Shown: positions 9,801-18,450 of the stretch, piece after piece
How positions within the stretch are numbered: position 1 is the first letter of the stretch
How the letters are laid out: each line of letters opens with the position of its first letter
From: Phymorhynchus buccinoides
Taxonomy: Eukaryota; Mollusca; Gastropoda; Neogastropoda; Raphitomidae
Direction of reading: 5' to 3'
Assembly (NCBI GenBank): GCA_017654935.2
Contig: CM065704.1
Location: forward strand, 22,316,507-22,380,506
Length of the DNA: 64,000 nucleotides
Position numbers and translations under genes: made by a program
The notes under the pieces: model-generated
Databases searched by the model: none
The model's input: the letters and a program-made list of their open reading frames with translations, nothing else
Told to the model about the DNA's origin: nothing

Positions 9801-11389
9801 CCAACTAGCCCTCAAGGCTGCAGCATGTTTCTAACTGTCCCCAGAGTGCCGCCCACGGGGCTGGCGCCAGACACGCGCTACGACAAACTGATGGAGGCCT
9901 TCGGGGGAGCAGGGTACCTGGCCCGAACGGTACCAGAGCTAAGGCAGAGTCTGAACAAGGCCCTGGGGGACACCGCACGCCCCTCCATCATCAACATCGC
10001 CATTGACCCCATGGCGCAGCGCAAACCTCAGGTAGGGGGCTCAGTGATAGAGGGAGAGAGAGTTGATAATTATTATTATTACACACACACACCGCGTGTC
10101 CCTCTATCATCAGCATCGCCATTGACCCCATGGCGCAGCGCAAACCTCAGGTATGGGGCTCAGTGATAGAGGGAGAGAGAGTTGATAATTATTATTATTA
10201 CACACACACACCGCGTGTCCCTCTATCATCAGCATCGCCATTGACCCCATGGCGCAGCGCAAACCTCAGGTATGGGGCTCAGTGATAGAGGGAGAGTTGA
10301 TAATTATTATTATTACACACACACACCGCCCCTCCATCATCAACATCGCCATTGACCCCATGGCGCAGCGCAAACCTCAGGTATGGGGCTCAGTGATAGA
10401 GGGAGAGTTGATAATTATTATTATTACACACACACACCGCCCCTCCATCATCAACATCGCCATTGACCCCATGGCGCAGCGCAAACCTCAGGTAGGGGGC
10501 TCAGTGATAGAGGGAGAGTTGATAATTATTATTATTACACACACACACCGCGTGTCCATCCATCATCAACATCGCCATTGACCCCATGGCGCAGCGCAAA
10601 CCTCAGGTATGGGGCTCAGTGATAGAGGGAGAGTTGATAATTATTATTATTACACACACACACCGCCCCTCCATCATCAACATCGCCATTGACCCCATGG
10701 CGCAGCGCAAACCTCAGGTAGGGGGCTCGGTGATAGAGGGAGAGAGGGTTGATAATTATTATTATGATGCATCAGTTGGCGCAAAAAATCAAAAACAAAA
10801 CAACTGGTAGAAAAAGAGGATTGCAGTTGATTTGAAAAAAACAATTGAGTAAACAAATCAAAGGAATCATTGAAATGTTGACACGATTTAATTTTTGAGT
10901 GTCTAAAATACAATACGTGCAGTAGCAATGAAGCTTAATATGCCTTAGGGCTTGTACTCATTGCATCCGCAATCCGCAAGTTCTGTATGGAAACCCCGTA
11001 CACTTATATAACAAATAAGCGGAGGGGATTGTGCATGAGTTTCCCAGTGTAATGTACACAGTCCTTTGTATTTCTTACTCCCAGATATTTTTTGGCGCAT
11101 GGGTATGAGTGTGCATGCCCTAAATCAAAAATTGATTTTTCTATTTTTAGGGCTGTTAATTTCCCCCGCCCCACAATGTATCCGTTTCCCCCTTGCTTTA
11201 TTAAAATCGATATTGTGAGACTGGTTTTGTTTTCTCATGAACTGTCAAACTTATTAGCTCAGAATGTGTCAGAAGCTTCAGATGTTCCTATGAAATTGTC
11301 CTGTCTGCATTGAAGATGACTTTACTGTTGCTGTTTTGTGTTGTTTGTTGTTGCAGGAGTTCTTCTGGCTGACCAAGTCCAACCTGTAG
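277..11389 (+). CDS. HACL1: 2-hydroxyacyl-CoA lyase 1, C-terminal half (5' end outside window)
   Basis: Thiamine-diphosphate and Mg-dependent lyase that cleaves 2-hydroxyacyl-CoA to formyl-CoA and an aldehyde, in peroxisomal alpha-oxidation. Nine exons join in frame: 277-382, 2199-2282, 3606-3713, 4826-4879, 5688-5788, 7757-7915, 8792-8896, 9845-10031 and 11357-11389, giving about 311 residues against about 578 for the vertebrate enzyme. Seen directly: [43 protein letters not shown], and the ThDP motif beginning [11 protein letters not shown] and closing at NNNGISFG. As in other HACL/oxalyl-CoA decarboxylase proteins, GDS replaces the usual GDG. The protein ends K-S-N-L then TAG; human HACL1 ends S-N-M, so S-N-L is a plausible PTS1 signal. 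Three of its exon borders are tandemly amplified (see arrays). Family assignment is firm; splice sites were inferred by eye. Confidence 0.93.
512..725. mobile_element. piggyBac-like short inverted-repeat element, copy 1
   Basis: TTAA target on both sides, with termini CCCCTTCACTGCCAG and TGTGAAGGGG as an inverted pair; 214 bp, no coding capacity. Related copies lie at about 4430-4644 and 14394-15014. TTAA flanks and CCC/GGG ends fit piggyBac-type non-autonomous elements. Confidence 0.65.
726..1850. other. HACL1 intron sequence, no feature recognised
   Basis: AT-rich intron. It holds diverged repeats of a motif resembling TTTTGCGCACTATAAGACGC (around 781, 962 and 1183), seen in many animal interspersed repeats, but no defined ends or ORF. 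Confidence 0.5.
1853..2090 (+). repeat. Tandem repeat, about 78-bp unit, three copies
   Basis: Unit begins TGCGTACCCCTTAAGGCATT and ends CTACGATTTCAAGGAG. Copies are nearly identical and lie in the intron about 110 bp before the HACL1 exon at 2199. Confidence 0.9.
2199..2282 (+). CDS. HACL1: HACL1 exon b
   Basis: 28 codons, phase 0 to 0: starts [14 protein letters not shown], ends CTVVQQ. Acceptor TGTGCAG, donor GTCAGT. Confidence 0.88.
2712..3548 (-). mobile_element. Helitron-like element, reverse orientation (tentative)
   Basis: At the low end, read on the minus strand, a short GC hairpin (GCCGTGC/GCACGG) is followed by TTTAT and CTAG then T, the arrangement of a Helitron 3' terminus. Internal sequence near 3165-3200 matches the minus strand of 38270-38300 in a second candidate. 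The 5' end (near 3548) is placed only by a shared TACCGTA-TTCAC motif. Poly(C) and a tRNA-like stretch lie inside. Confidence 0.4.
2954..3060 (-). repeat. tRNA-like SINE head
   Basis: On the minus strand, TAGCTCCATAGGTAAG resembles a pol III A box, and GTGGGTTCGAGTCTGCC about 45 nt later matches a B box. No intact tRNA fold or CCA could be assigned, so this looks like a tRNA-derived repeat rather than a tRNA gene. Confidence 0.45.
3606..3713 (+). CDS. HACL1: HACL1 exon c
   Basis: 36 codons: [14 protein letters not shown], then [19 protein letters not shown]. The WW..LR.K pattern is typical of the family. Acceptor GTGTTCAG, donor GTACTG. Confidence 0.88.
3791..3830. repeat. Poly(T) tract
   Basis: About 40 uninterrupted T, in the intron just after HACL1 exon c; possibly the tail of a minus-strand retroelement. 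Confidence 0.8.
3921..4080 (+). repeat. Interspersed repeat family D fragment (CCAGGGATCATCCCAACAG)
   Basis: Shares GGCTTAAAGACTCCAGGGAT, CACTTGAACACTATGGTAC and GTGACCGTTTTTGATTA with copies at 7473-7690, 25537-25590, 26429-26745, and minus-strand copies at 43370-43610 and 48866-49170. Looks like a SINE of roughly 300 bp; this copy is 3'-truncated. Confidence 0.75.
4257..4384. mobile_element. Short inverted-repeat element (TTAAAGACCCCCCACGTCA ends)
   Basis: Termini TTAAAGACCCCCCACGTCA and TGACGTGGTGGGTCTTTAA form an inverted pair over 128 bp. A diverged relative with the same right end (GGTGGGTCTTTAA) lies at about 30634-30868. Confidence 0.6.
4430..4644. mobile_element. piggyBac-like short element, copy 2 (degraded left end)
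   Basis: Shares AGGTATATCTTTCCTGACTT and ATGACATCATCAATGACGTC with the element at 512-725. The right end is GGAAGGGGTTTAA; the left end has diverged. Confidence 0.55.
4826..4879 (+). CDS. HACL1: HACL1 exon d
   Basis: 18 codons, [18 protein letters not shown]. The PLNYY core matches the family's PMNYY. Acceptor GTCTTCAG, donor GTAAAT. Confidence 0.87.
5688..5788 (+). CDS. HACL1: HACL1 exon e
   Basis: Starts [15 protein letters not shown] and ends NTLPRH plus two bases of an Arg codon, completed by the next exon (phase 2). Donor GTCAGT; about 65 bp after the donor the intron sequence is duplicated once (to about 5915). Confidence 0.9.
5927..6328 (+). mobile_element. tRNA-derived SINE (family A) with (AAT)n tail
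   Basis: The head has GTAGCACAGTGGTACTAC (A-box-like) and CCGGGTTTGAACCTGGG (B box). The body includes GCTGCGACGCGCTCTCCAGG, and the 3' end runs into (TAA)n at 6307-6325. A full reverse-orientation copy lies at 29960-30375. It sits in the HACL1 intron. Confidence 0.8.
6691..7096 (+). repeat. 22-bp minisatellite, about 18-19 copies
   Basis: Unit TGATGGGTAGCGTTTTCACC plus TA repeated with very few substitutions, in the HACL1 intron between 5788 and 7757. Confidence 0.95.
7205..7440 (+). repeat. Interspersed repeat family E
   Basis: Contains ACAGAAATTCCAGAAGGTGG and the GGGGGAACTGTTTGTACAAA tail common to pieces at 8560-8660, 9346-9640, 9725-9795 and 27484-28010, and to a minus-strand piece at 32398-32560. 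Confidence 0.7.
7473..7710 (+). repeat. Interspersed repeat family D copy
   Basis: Begins with TTGTTGTACCCTGGCTTAAAG and ends near CATTTTGATGTAGCC. It lies just upstream of HACL1 exon f. Confidence 0.75.
7757..7915 (+). CDS. HACL1: HACL1 exon f (ThDP-binding region)
   Basis: Starts by completing Arg, then [20 protein letters not shown]; ends [16 protein letters not shown] plus two bases (phase 2). Acceptor TGGCAG, donor GTGAGT. Its 3' end and donor are copied seven more times immediately downstream. Confidence 0.92.
7916..8541 (+). repeat. HACL1: Array of seven truncated HACL1 exon-f copies, each with a splice donor
   Basis: Units of about 85 or 95 bp run from GACTACGCCCCTGGCAAACG to ACCATCGCCAG|GTGAGT. 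Copies end near 8002, 8098, 8182, 8277, 8360, 8441 and 8537. Long copies keep GGGGACAGTGCCTTTGG; short ones lose it and read TGCATTCGGC. The order is short, long, short, long, short, short, long, which suggests partial amplification as a two-unit block. No acceptor precedes the copies, so they look like decoy donors. Confidence 0.92.
8792..8896 (+). CDS. HACL1: HACL1 exon g
   Basis: Completes Arg, then [18 protein letters not shown] and on to GGDRTLT. The NNN is the end of the ThDP/Mg motif begun in exon f. Acceptor TTGTTCAG, donor GTGAGT, phase 2 end. Confidence 0.9.
9346..9800 (+). repeat. Interspersed repeat family E, longer copy plus fragments
   Basis: Starts at CTTCTTCTTCTGCGTTCTC and GGCCATATGGCTATAAAGG, and carries AGGAGCTCAAATGAGAAAA, the ACAGAACTTCC core, and then a second ACTTCCAGAAG piece at 9725-9795. 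Between them (9613-9690) is a piece of a third repeat (ACACATATGGGACATTAGTA), also seen near 19625 and at 63925-64000. Confidence 0.65.
9845..10031 (+). CDS. HACL1: HACL1 exon h
   Basis: Begins [20 protein letters not shown]; ends [10 protein letters not shown] in phase 0. Acceptor GTCCCCAG, donor GTAGGG. Its 3' end plus donor is copied six times downstream. Confidence 0.92.
10032..10750 (+). repeat. HACL1: Array of six truncated HACL1 exon-h copies, each with a splice donor
   Basis: Units of about 110-119 bp hold the exon end (ATTGACCCCATGGCGCAGCG through CCTCAG), donor GTATGG or GTAGGG, GAGGGAGAGTTGATAATTAT and an (AC)n tract. Copies end near 10150, 10269, 10380, 10490, 10608 and 10718. 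Two or three early copies read ATCATCAGCATC where the exon has ATCATCAACATC, creating an AG. Confidence 0.92.
10941..11090. mobile_element. Short repeat element (AATAAGCGGA family), copy 1
   Basis: CGCAATCCGCAAGTTCTGTA and CAAATAAGCGGAGGGGATTG are shared with 15578-16370 (interrupted there) and more distantly with 43753-43950, where opposite ends look inverted. Non-coding. Confidence 0.55.
11357..11389 (+). CDS. HACL1: HACL1 terminal exon with PTS1-like end
   Basis: Ten codons [10 protein letters not shown] then TAG, after acceptor TTGTTGCAG. Corresponds to the family's FHWLTRSNM end. ATTAAA near 11437 could be a poly(A) signal; another AATAAA lies near 11779. Confidence 0.9.
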   Translation, partial: EFFWLTKSNL

Positions 11390-11839
11390 ACGGGCATCCA
11401 GTGTTCATGGACTGTTCTTTTTCTTCTTCTTTTTTATATTAAAAACAAATCCTTCGAGTTAGTAAATATTTAACATTTATGAAATGGTGTTTAGCATGCA
11501 CATTGTTTGATGCTAAAAAAAAAAAGTTTAATTACATTGGTTTCAATAGACGATTTTCGGAAAAGACAAGGGGAGAGCGCTACGTGAAAATTAGAGTAGT
11601 CTACCTTGAGCGAAGCGGTCAAACCATAACAATCAACACAGCACGAGGCGAGATCATTGGGCGAGAGCAACTTCTTGTTTGTGTTTGGCCAAACTCTGTC
11701 AAGCGGGATGACTCGCATTCACCTGAGATGATTACTGCCCTTAATTATATGCGAACATTTCCTGTTCCAAATTATAATAATAAATCAATCTTCTATAGCG
11801 CTATTCTCCTGACACAGCAGGACTCACTGTGCTTTACAT

Positions 11840-12410
11840 GAACAAAAAAGTCAGTTTACCCCACGCACACAAAATATATTCAAAATACATACTTAAAATT
11901 ATTTAGAGGATAAAAAAATCACTTTATTGCACCGCATAACTCGCATTTAAAACACCTACATAAAACACATTATTTTAAAAAAATAATCTTTACAGGGTTG
12001 ACTGACAGTGGATGGGCAGACAGAAATTAACAGATATTTTCTGAAAAGATGCGTCTTCAGGCCAGTTTTGAAAGAAGACAGAGATGGAGAGGTGTAGAGA
12101 GAGAGAAAGGGAGATTGTTCCAGATGAGTGGAGCTTGGAAACGAAAAGATCTGTTTCCAACTGTTTTGAACTTGGTGACAGGTTTGCAGAGAAGTTCTAG
12201 GTCGCTTGATCTGAGGTTGCGTTCTGGTATGTAGGCAGAGAGGAGAGAAAAGAGGTAGTCAGGAAGTGTCTCATAAGCAGCTGTTGGTGTGTTCCTTTTA
12301 GAACATAGCATGTCTGACGCCATGGAGTAGCGCTGTGCGGTAGGAATATAAATCACATGGTATAACAGACAGTAAGCTACCGTTGTCACAAGGCTATCAG
12401 TATCATACAT
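11840..12410 (-). pseudogene. LINE 3'-end fragment (reverse transcriptase tail), decayed
   Basis: The minus-strand frame at 12410-12057 reads through SAYIPERNLRSSD, then FKTVGNRSFRFQAPLIWNNL, the pattern that closes many non-LTR retrotransposon polymerase ORFs. The final SSFKTGLKTHLF part is in another frame, so it is broken. Nothing else is recognised between 11390 and 14390 apart from a possible U2 fragment. Confidence 0.65.
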
Positions 12411-14390
12411 GTTTTGTTACCGGGAACCCTGTAAAAATATATAGTAGCAGTCTTGCTTCACCCCCCACCCCCCACCCCCCATAAGTGATAACAAAGACCC
12501 CTATGGGGGGGGAGGGGTCTACATAATGGACTATTTGTTGCTGACGAACAGTTTAAGTAGCAGTTATGTTGGAGAAATATATCGAAGACAGCATAGTAAT
12601 GTTATTAAACTGTTCACACCATACCACTTGATGAATTCAGCCTTTAACATTCCTCTGTCTGCTGTTAGTTTGCATGATTTTGTTTTCTTTTTCTCCTTTT
12701 TTTTATTATCGGGTAGATAAAATAAATCATTTAAAGATAAAAGTTTTCAAACTTAAAATGTTCAGTCTGGTTGGGGTTTTTTTTCATGGTGTATGCTTTC
12801 TGAAACTGTGAATCTATAAAGGGTGCTCCTACTTGAAAGCTAAACCATATCTATAACAGTGCAGTTTACTGACATGAATTGTGTTCATACTAATCTTCAA
12901 TGTTGAACTTTATTCTTAAAAGTTGTCTGAAGCATAGAATTGTTTTAAAACTTTTTTTATATACTCCATTTGCATACTCAATTACAAATTATGTTTTACG
13001 TCTTTCATTTAAGAAATAATATGATTCCTCGGTTGTTTCTTTTGTAATGCATTTGTACAGATTGTTGACCGTTATGAAATTATAGATTGTTTTGAAATTA
13101 TCATAATTATCATTGTGTTGTTTTTATTTTATGCCTCCACAATATCCATGAAGTATTCAAATCAGTTACCTAGTATCATGATGCATATAATCTTTTGAAT
13201 CTTGTGGTATGTTTGCGTAACTAATAGAATTGTGTTACATTGTGCAGTATTGTATACTACGGCGTTGTATTGTGACATGCTGTATGTGCCATATTAACTC
13301 ATTCGCATCGCAACAATTTTGAATTATTAAAAAAAATCACAAATCACTCCAGCCATACATACACACAAACAAACCAAACATAAACAAAAGGAGAAATGAA
13401 GGAAGATTACAGGTTTTTGCTTCAGGTTTAGACATAGAGAAGTGGTAGATCAGACTTTTTTTTATAAACTTTATATAGAAAAACTACGCCTATTGGTTCC
13501 CCCACAACGAACCACTACAAAAGCAAAGTCAGGAGCACTATTGTGGAATAATTCTGATTCTGATCGCTTCTCAGCCTTTTGGCTGGGACAGTGATTCAGG
13601 AACATAAATTTTTGTTTATACCCTGGCTGGTTTGTTCAGCCCGTCGTACATGGCGAAAGCCGATACGCGACGTTAAACTGAACTTTCATCACTATTGTGG
13701 TCCAAGGGAGTGAAGCGAGTTTAGAAGTGACCAAGGTATGGTGTGCACACAGATTTACTTCCCTTGAAGCAAATGCATCAAATTAACAGCTATTAATCCT
13801 ACACATATATGGGTGGAATGACTTGAATGAGTTAAACTGTCTTCCACCAGTGCAACAATGAAACTAGCCAACTGTTTCCCATAGTGTGTGAGACTGGAAC
13901 CTGTGGTACAGTGGACCTTCAAAAATCATCAAATATTAGGTCTTATAATGGAGGGGTCTTATATTATATAAGGGAGGTGATTTTAATGCTTATAAAGAAG
14001 GGCAATGTCTTAGAGAAGTAGGTTTTATATGGGAGGGAGTCTTATAAGGGAGGTTCCACTGTAGAATACAGCTGTATACTGCTACAAAAATTGTTAGTGG
14101 TATTTTTAAGTATGCAGCATTAAAAAATGTGACAATTTGTGAAACTAAAGTCAGCTAGAAAGAAAGCAAAGATTTCAAGGCAGTATTTATCCATTGTTCC
14201 TTTGCTTAGATTGATCTTTGGTAAGGTGGGAAACCTTTTCTTGTCTTTTTTAATCATGCCGAGTTTGTGTAGGTGAAGAATTTCTGACAGAGAGATTGTT
14301 TGGAAGGTGTAGTAGTTGGAACCAGTTGTGACATGTGACAAATGCCTTAATGGTTTTTTAAATTAGAAAACTACTGCTGTCTGTGAATGC
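12411..14390. other. Intergenic AT-rich sequence, nothing else recognised
   Basis: Holds a C/G-rich patch (12462-12515), AT-rich stretches and a small U2-like fragment at 13563. No ORF with protein similarity was seen. Confidence 0.5.
13563..13584 (+). ncRNA. U2 snRNA 5'-end fragment (pseudogene)
   Basis: ATCGCTTCTCAGCCTTTTGG then CT matches the conserved first 22 nt of U2 with one difference (A for G), then diverges completely. No branch-recognition or Sm region follows, so this is a truncated copy or retro-derived repeat head, not a working gene. Confidence 0.5.
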
Positions 14391-14393
14391 TCA

Positions 14394-15014
14394 GTAACCC
14401 CTTCCCTGTCCTGTGTGATGTCATTGATGATGTCATAACTGTTGATGTCATAGCCCTGGAATGATGGATTTTGGTTTAGACAAGTCTGGAAAGATATACT
14501 GTATCTCAAGACCATTTTTCTTAGATTGAGTCTACAGGTTTCTTTTAAATTTTATAATAAGAAAATTGGGTAAAGGTAAAGATGTGCCACCCCCCATGCA
14601 TTTCTCGGTTAATTGTATTTTTCCGTTTTTGCCTTTCTTACCATACATAAAGCTGTATTTTAGGAACATTTTTAGCTAATTACCTTTTTGGAATACTAAC
14701 CCTAACCCTAACCCTACCCCTAAACCTAACCCTACCCCCCACTATGTACTGCAGTACACCGCGATTTGTCACAGTTGTGGTTCGTTGCGTTTTTCCGTCT
14801 TATAGGGTGGGGGGTAGGGTTAGGGTTAGGGTTAGGGTTAGTATTCCAAAAAGGTTATTAGCTAAAAATGTTCCTAAAATACAGCTTTATGTATGGTAAG
14901 AAAGGCAATAACGGAAAAATACAATTAACCGAGATAGGTAGGGGGGGTGGCACATCTTGACCTTTACCGAAAATTGATTATTTCTCAGTTTTCCTTTGGC
15001 AGTGAAGGGGTTAA
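14394..15014. mobile_element. piggyBac-like short element, copy 3, split by another insertion
   Basis: Reverse-orientation relative of 512-725: left end TAACCCCTTCCCTG, right end GGCAGTGAAGGGGTTAA. Removing the 400-bp palindromic insert and one 8-bp duplication leaves about 213 bp, matching the 214-bp uninterrupted copy. Confidence 0.7.
14569..14968. mobile_element. 400-bp palindromic element with telomere-like repeats, copy 1
   Basis: Ends GGTAAAGGTAAAGATGTGCC and GGCACATCTTGACCTTTACC are inverted. The 8-bp flanks GAAAATTG (14561-14568 and 14969-14976) are duplicated. The arms carry (CCCTAA)n on the left and (TTAGGG)n on the right, around a unique centre. No coding capacity. The 8-bp duplication fits hAT- or P-type non-autonomous elements. 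Confidence 0.75.
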
Positions 15015-15641
15015 AAATTTGGAAAAAGACAACACACAACAACAACAACAACGAAATGAAGGTTTCTTTTTCTACATATGTAATGAAGTTTTATTCAATC
15101 TGTATTCATTTTAGTGGTTTATTACCCAGGTGCACCATCATCTATTTCAGGATGTATACTTTACATTGAAGCACTCATGTTAAATACGGCATGATTTGCA
15201 TGTTTATGTTAATGAGTCCTGCGGTAAATTGTTGTCTAACAGCACACTAATGTTAAATGGCAAAACCTCTAAATCATTTTCATGTATGTATGAAGGAGCT
15301 TATGTACATTCAAGGGCTACCTATTTGTCTAAGAATACACTTGACCTAACATTAAACAGGATACGTGCAGTTATTTGTTTATGTTTGTGTTTTTGAAATG
15401 TCACACATACTTGAAATTATACAAAAATGTTATATTGATTTATTTTGTGAATAAAGTTATGCAAATGTGAAGCCGTTGGATAATGTGCTTTAATTACATT
15501 CGTCTTGGGTGTATGGTTTCACCCTGCAATGGTATACATAAGTCCAGGGTGATTCGGCAAGATATCATTTGCATTTTTAGGGCACACACACATTAGATCT
15601 GCAATCCGTAAGTTCTGTTAGGAAACTCCATACACTTGTAT

Positions 15642-16080
15642 ACAGGCATCAGAACGATCCGCGGTTTTGGTAGCCACTGGCCGCGGTTTTGGCACTGCCG
15701 GCCGCGGTTTGTACTTCATGAGGCAACGCAATCTTATTCTCAAATGGTATACTGCGCCTTCGGAAACGAAAAATCGCGGCCATTTTTATTTTTTTTTCCG
15801 AGTTTAGAGCTCTCTAGACTCTTACTTTTACTGTTTCAGAGTTTGTTTTGATGACAGTGATTGTGATTTGGATTTTAAATGAGTCGATTTAGAGGATATG
15901 ATCGCAGGAGACTACGATGATGTGAGAACTTTGAACTTTTCCGCGAGAAATCGGGTAGCGAATGATCGCAATGATGCCGACTACGGACTAGAGTTTTGTG
16001 GGGTCCGACTCGATGTCAACTCCGAGTCATGGCGAGTGTTGTTCGTCCGTGGATTGGACTCTGGAGTATTCTGATGCCTG
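15642..16080. mobile_element. TIR element ending CAGGCATCAGAA, copy 1
   Basis: Inverted ends CAGGCATCAGAA and TTCTGATGCCTG enclose about 440 bp with GGCCGCGGTTTTGGCACTGC. An opposite-orientation copy is at 47308-47780. No intact ORF. TATA flanks here; ATAAAG flanks the other copy. Confidence 0.7.
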
Positions 16081-16335
16081 TATAGAAGAAATAAGCGGAC
16101 AGGACTCTGGAGTATTCTGATGCCTGTATAGAAGAATTAAGCGGACAGGACTCTGGAGTATTCTGATGCCTGTATAGAAGAAACAAGTGGACAGGACTCT
16201 GGAGTATTCTGATGCCTGTATAGAAGAATTAAGCGGACAGGACTCTGGAGTATTCTGATGCCTGTATAGAAGAAACAAGTGGACAGGACTCTGGAGTATT
16301 CTGATGCCTGTATAGAAGAAACAAGTGGACAGGAT
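16056..16335 (+). repeat. 46-bp minisatellite built on a transposon/target junction, about six copies
   Basis: Unit GGACTCTGGAGTATTCTGAT, GCCTGTATA, then GAAGAAATAAGCGGACA. It joins the last 25 bp of the TIR element to the flanking host repeat, so the insertion junction itself was amplified. Confidence 0.88.
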
Positions 16336-16800
16336 TGCGCATGAGCTTCCACATGTGATGTACACACTCTTTCATATTTCTTACATCCAGATTTATTTTT
16401 GTTGCGGATTGTGCATGGGTTTCTGCGCGGAACTTGCGCGTTTATGTGTGTGTGTACCCTTAGCCTCCTGTTTCTGTCTCATCCAAAGAGAGATGTTAAT
16501 CATTCTTATCTAGTTTTTGTTTCAGTGTTTGTCTTTCTTTTAACACAATATCTTGTGATGCGCACTACATAACAGAATCATTTCCAAATGTTTGTGTAAT
16601 TGTGTTTTAATGCTGAAGCCCAATGTGTTCTATCGAGTAATTATCGCAGTAGTAGTGTGCTGCTTGTGTTGCTCGGTGATACCCTTGTTTAATCCGAAAA
16701 CGTTGTTCTTTGAAAATATGTAACCAGTGCTTGTGGGAAACTCTAGATTCATGAAAGCACAACAGCTGATTTGTGAATTATTATAGGATGAATTATGAAA

Positions 16801-17815
16801 GACAAAAGACAGCAAATGCTAAAATATCAGTTCTTGAAGACAGCAGTCTATGTTTCTGTTCTACTCAGGTGTAGCAAAATACTAAAATATCAGTTCTTGA
16901 AGACAGCAGTCTATGTTTCTGTTCTACTCAGGTGTAGCAAAATGCTAAAATATCAGTTCTTGAAGACAGCAGTCTATGTTTCTGTTCTACTCAGGTGTAG
17001 CAAAATGCTAAAATATCAGTTCTTGAAGACAGCAGTCTATGTTTCTGTTCTACTCAGGTGTAGCAAAATGCTAAAATATCAGTTCTTGAAGACAGCAGTC
17101 TATGTTTCTGTTCTACTCAGGTGTAGCAAAATGCTAAAATATCAGTTCTTGAAGACAGCAGTCTATGTTTCTGTTCTACTCAGGTGTAGCAAAATGCTAA
17201 AATATCAGTTCTTGAAGACAGCAGTCTATGTTTCTGTTCTACTCAGGTGTAGCAAAATGCTAAAATATCAGTTCTTGAAGACAGCAGTCTATGTTTCTGT
17301 TCTACTCAGGTGTAGCAAAATGCTAAAATATCAGTTCTTGAAGACAGCAGTCTATGTTTCTGTTCTATTCAGGTGTAGCAAAATGCTAAAATATTAGTTC
17401 TTGAAGACAACAGTCTATGTTTCTGTTCTACTCAGGTGTAGCAAAATGCTAAAATATCAGTTCTTGAAGACAGCAGTCTATGTTTCTGTTCTACTCAGGT
17501 GTAGCAAAATGCTAAAATATCAGTTCTTGAAGACAGCAGTCTATGTTTCTGTTCTATTCAGGTGTAGCAAAATGCTAAAATATCAGTTCTTGAAGACAGC
17601 AGTCTATGTTTCTGTTCTACTCAGGTGTAGCAAAATGCTAAAATATCAGTTCTTGAAGACAGCAGTCTATGTTTCTGTTCTATTCAGGTGTAGCAAAATG
17701 CTAAAACTGATATCAGTTCTTGAAGACAGCAGTATATGTTTCTGTTCTACTCAGGTGTAGCAAAATGCTAAAATATCAGTTCTTGAAGACAGCAGTAGTA
17801 CTCAGCCAGTAGTAC
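16801..17815 (+). repeat. 63-bp minisatellite, about 16 copies, open in one frame
   Basis: Unit CTAAAATATCAGTTCTTGAA, then GACAGCAGTCTATGTTTCTG, TTCTACTCAGGTGTAGCAAA and ATG. 63 is divisible by three, so one frame stays open for 200 codons (repeat peptide MLKYQFLKTAVYVSVLLRCS plus K). Near-perfect copies; the openness follows from the period and does not by itself indicate a gene. Confidence 0.92.
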
Positions 17816-17988
17816 TCAGGTGTAGCAGCTTGCTGTGATTCACCCAGAGCTTGGAATTTCTCATCTTTTTCCTGCTTTTCTGTCTGTTTCTTTGTCTGTC
17901 TGACTTGTCTTTCTCTTCCACCTCCTCCTTTTCTTTCCTTACTCCAATCACTTCCCTCTCGCTTGCCCTTTTCTCCTACCCCCTACCC

Positions 17989-17993
<5 letters not shown>

Positions 17994-18040
<47 letters not shown>
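17994..18040. repeat. (TC)n microsatellite
   Basis: Uninterrupted CT dinucleotides within a pyrimidine-rich region (17850-18180). Confidence 0.9.
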
Positions 18041-18043
<3 letters not shown>

Positions 18044-18450
18044 GCACTCCATCATTCTCCCCCTCTTCGTTATCCTTTTCCTTCTACCTTCCTCCCACCC
18101 CTCTCTCATTTTTTCTCTCATTCTCTCTCACATTCTGTTAATGTTTACCCGCCTGTTAATGTCTGCCTGCCCACTACCCCAACCCAACTTCGTTTCCAAC
18201 CCTCACCCACCGAGGGGCGGACCAGCTAGTCAAGGACAGGAGTGGCTGTTCCAACGGCTTGTTGGTGGGTGATAATTTGAATGTAAAAGATGCGTTGGAG
18301 GCCTCTCCTGGGAGAAGACGGTGCAAATTCATGATCCTTGTTCCTGGCTGAAAACTGTGGCATGGAATTATGAGAGGTACGTACATGAAATCACTGTCTT
18401 GGTAGTAGCCATAGATTCCTTCCAATCCACACCTTTTTTTGTTTTGGAGA

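Larger units (their letters stand above)
15578..16400. mobile_element. AATAAGCGGA-family element interrupted by a TIR element
   Basis: The left piece, 15578-15641, ends CATACACTTGTATA; the right piece, from 16078, starts TATAGAAGAAATAAGCGGAC. Joined, they correspond to the uninterrupted copy at 10941-11090. The TATA repeated at the join looks like a target duplication. Confidence 0.6.

Noticed and set aside
14700..14850. True telomere or interstitial telomere fusion point
   Set aside because: The TTAGGG runs are short and lie within a mobile palindrome with target duplication, and a second copy exists.
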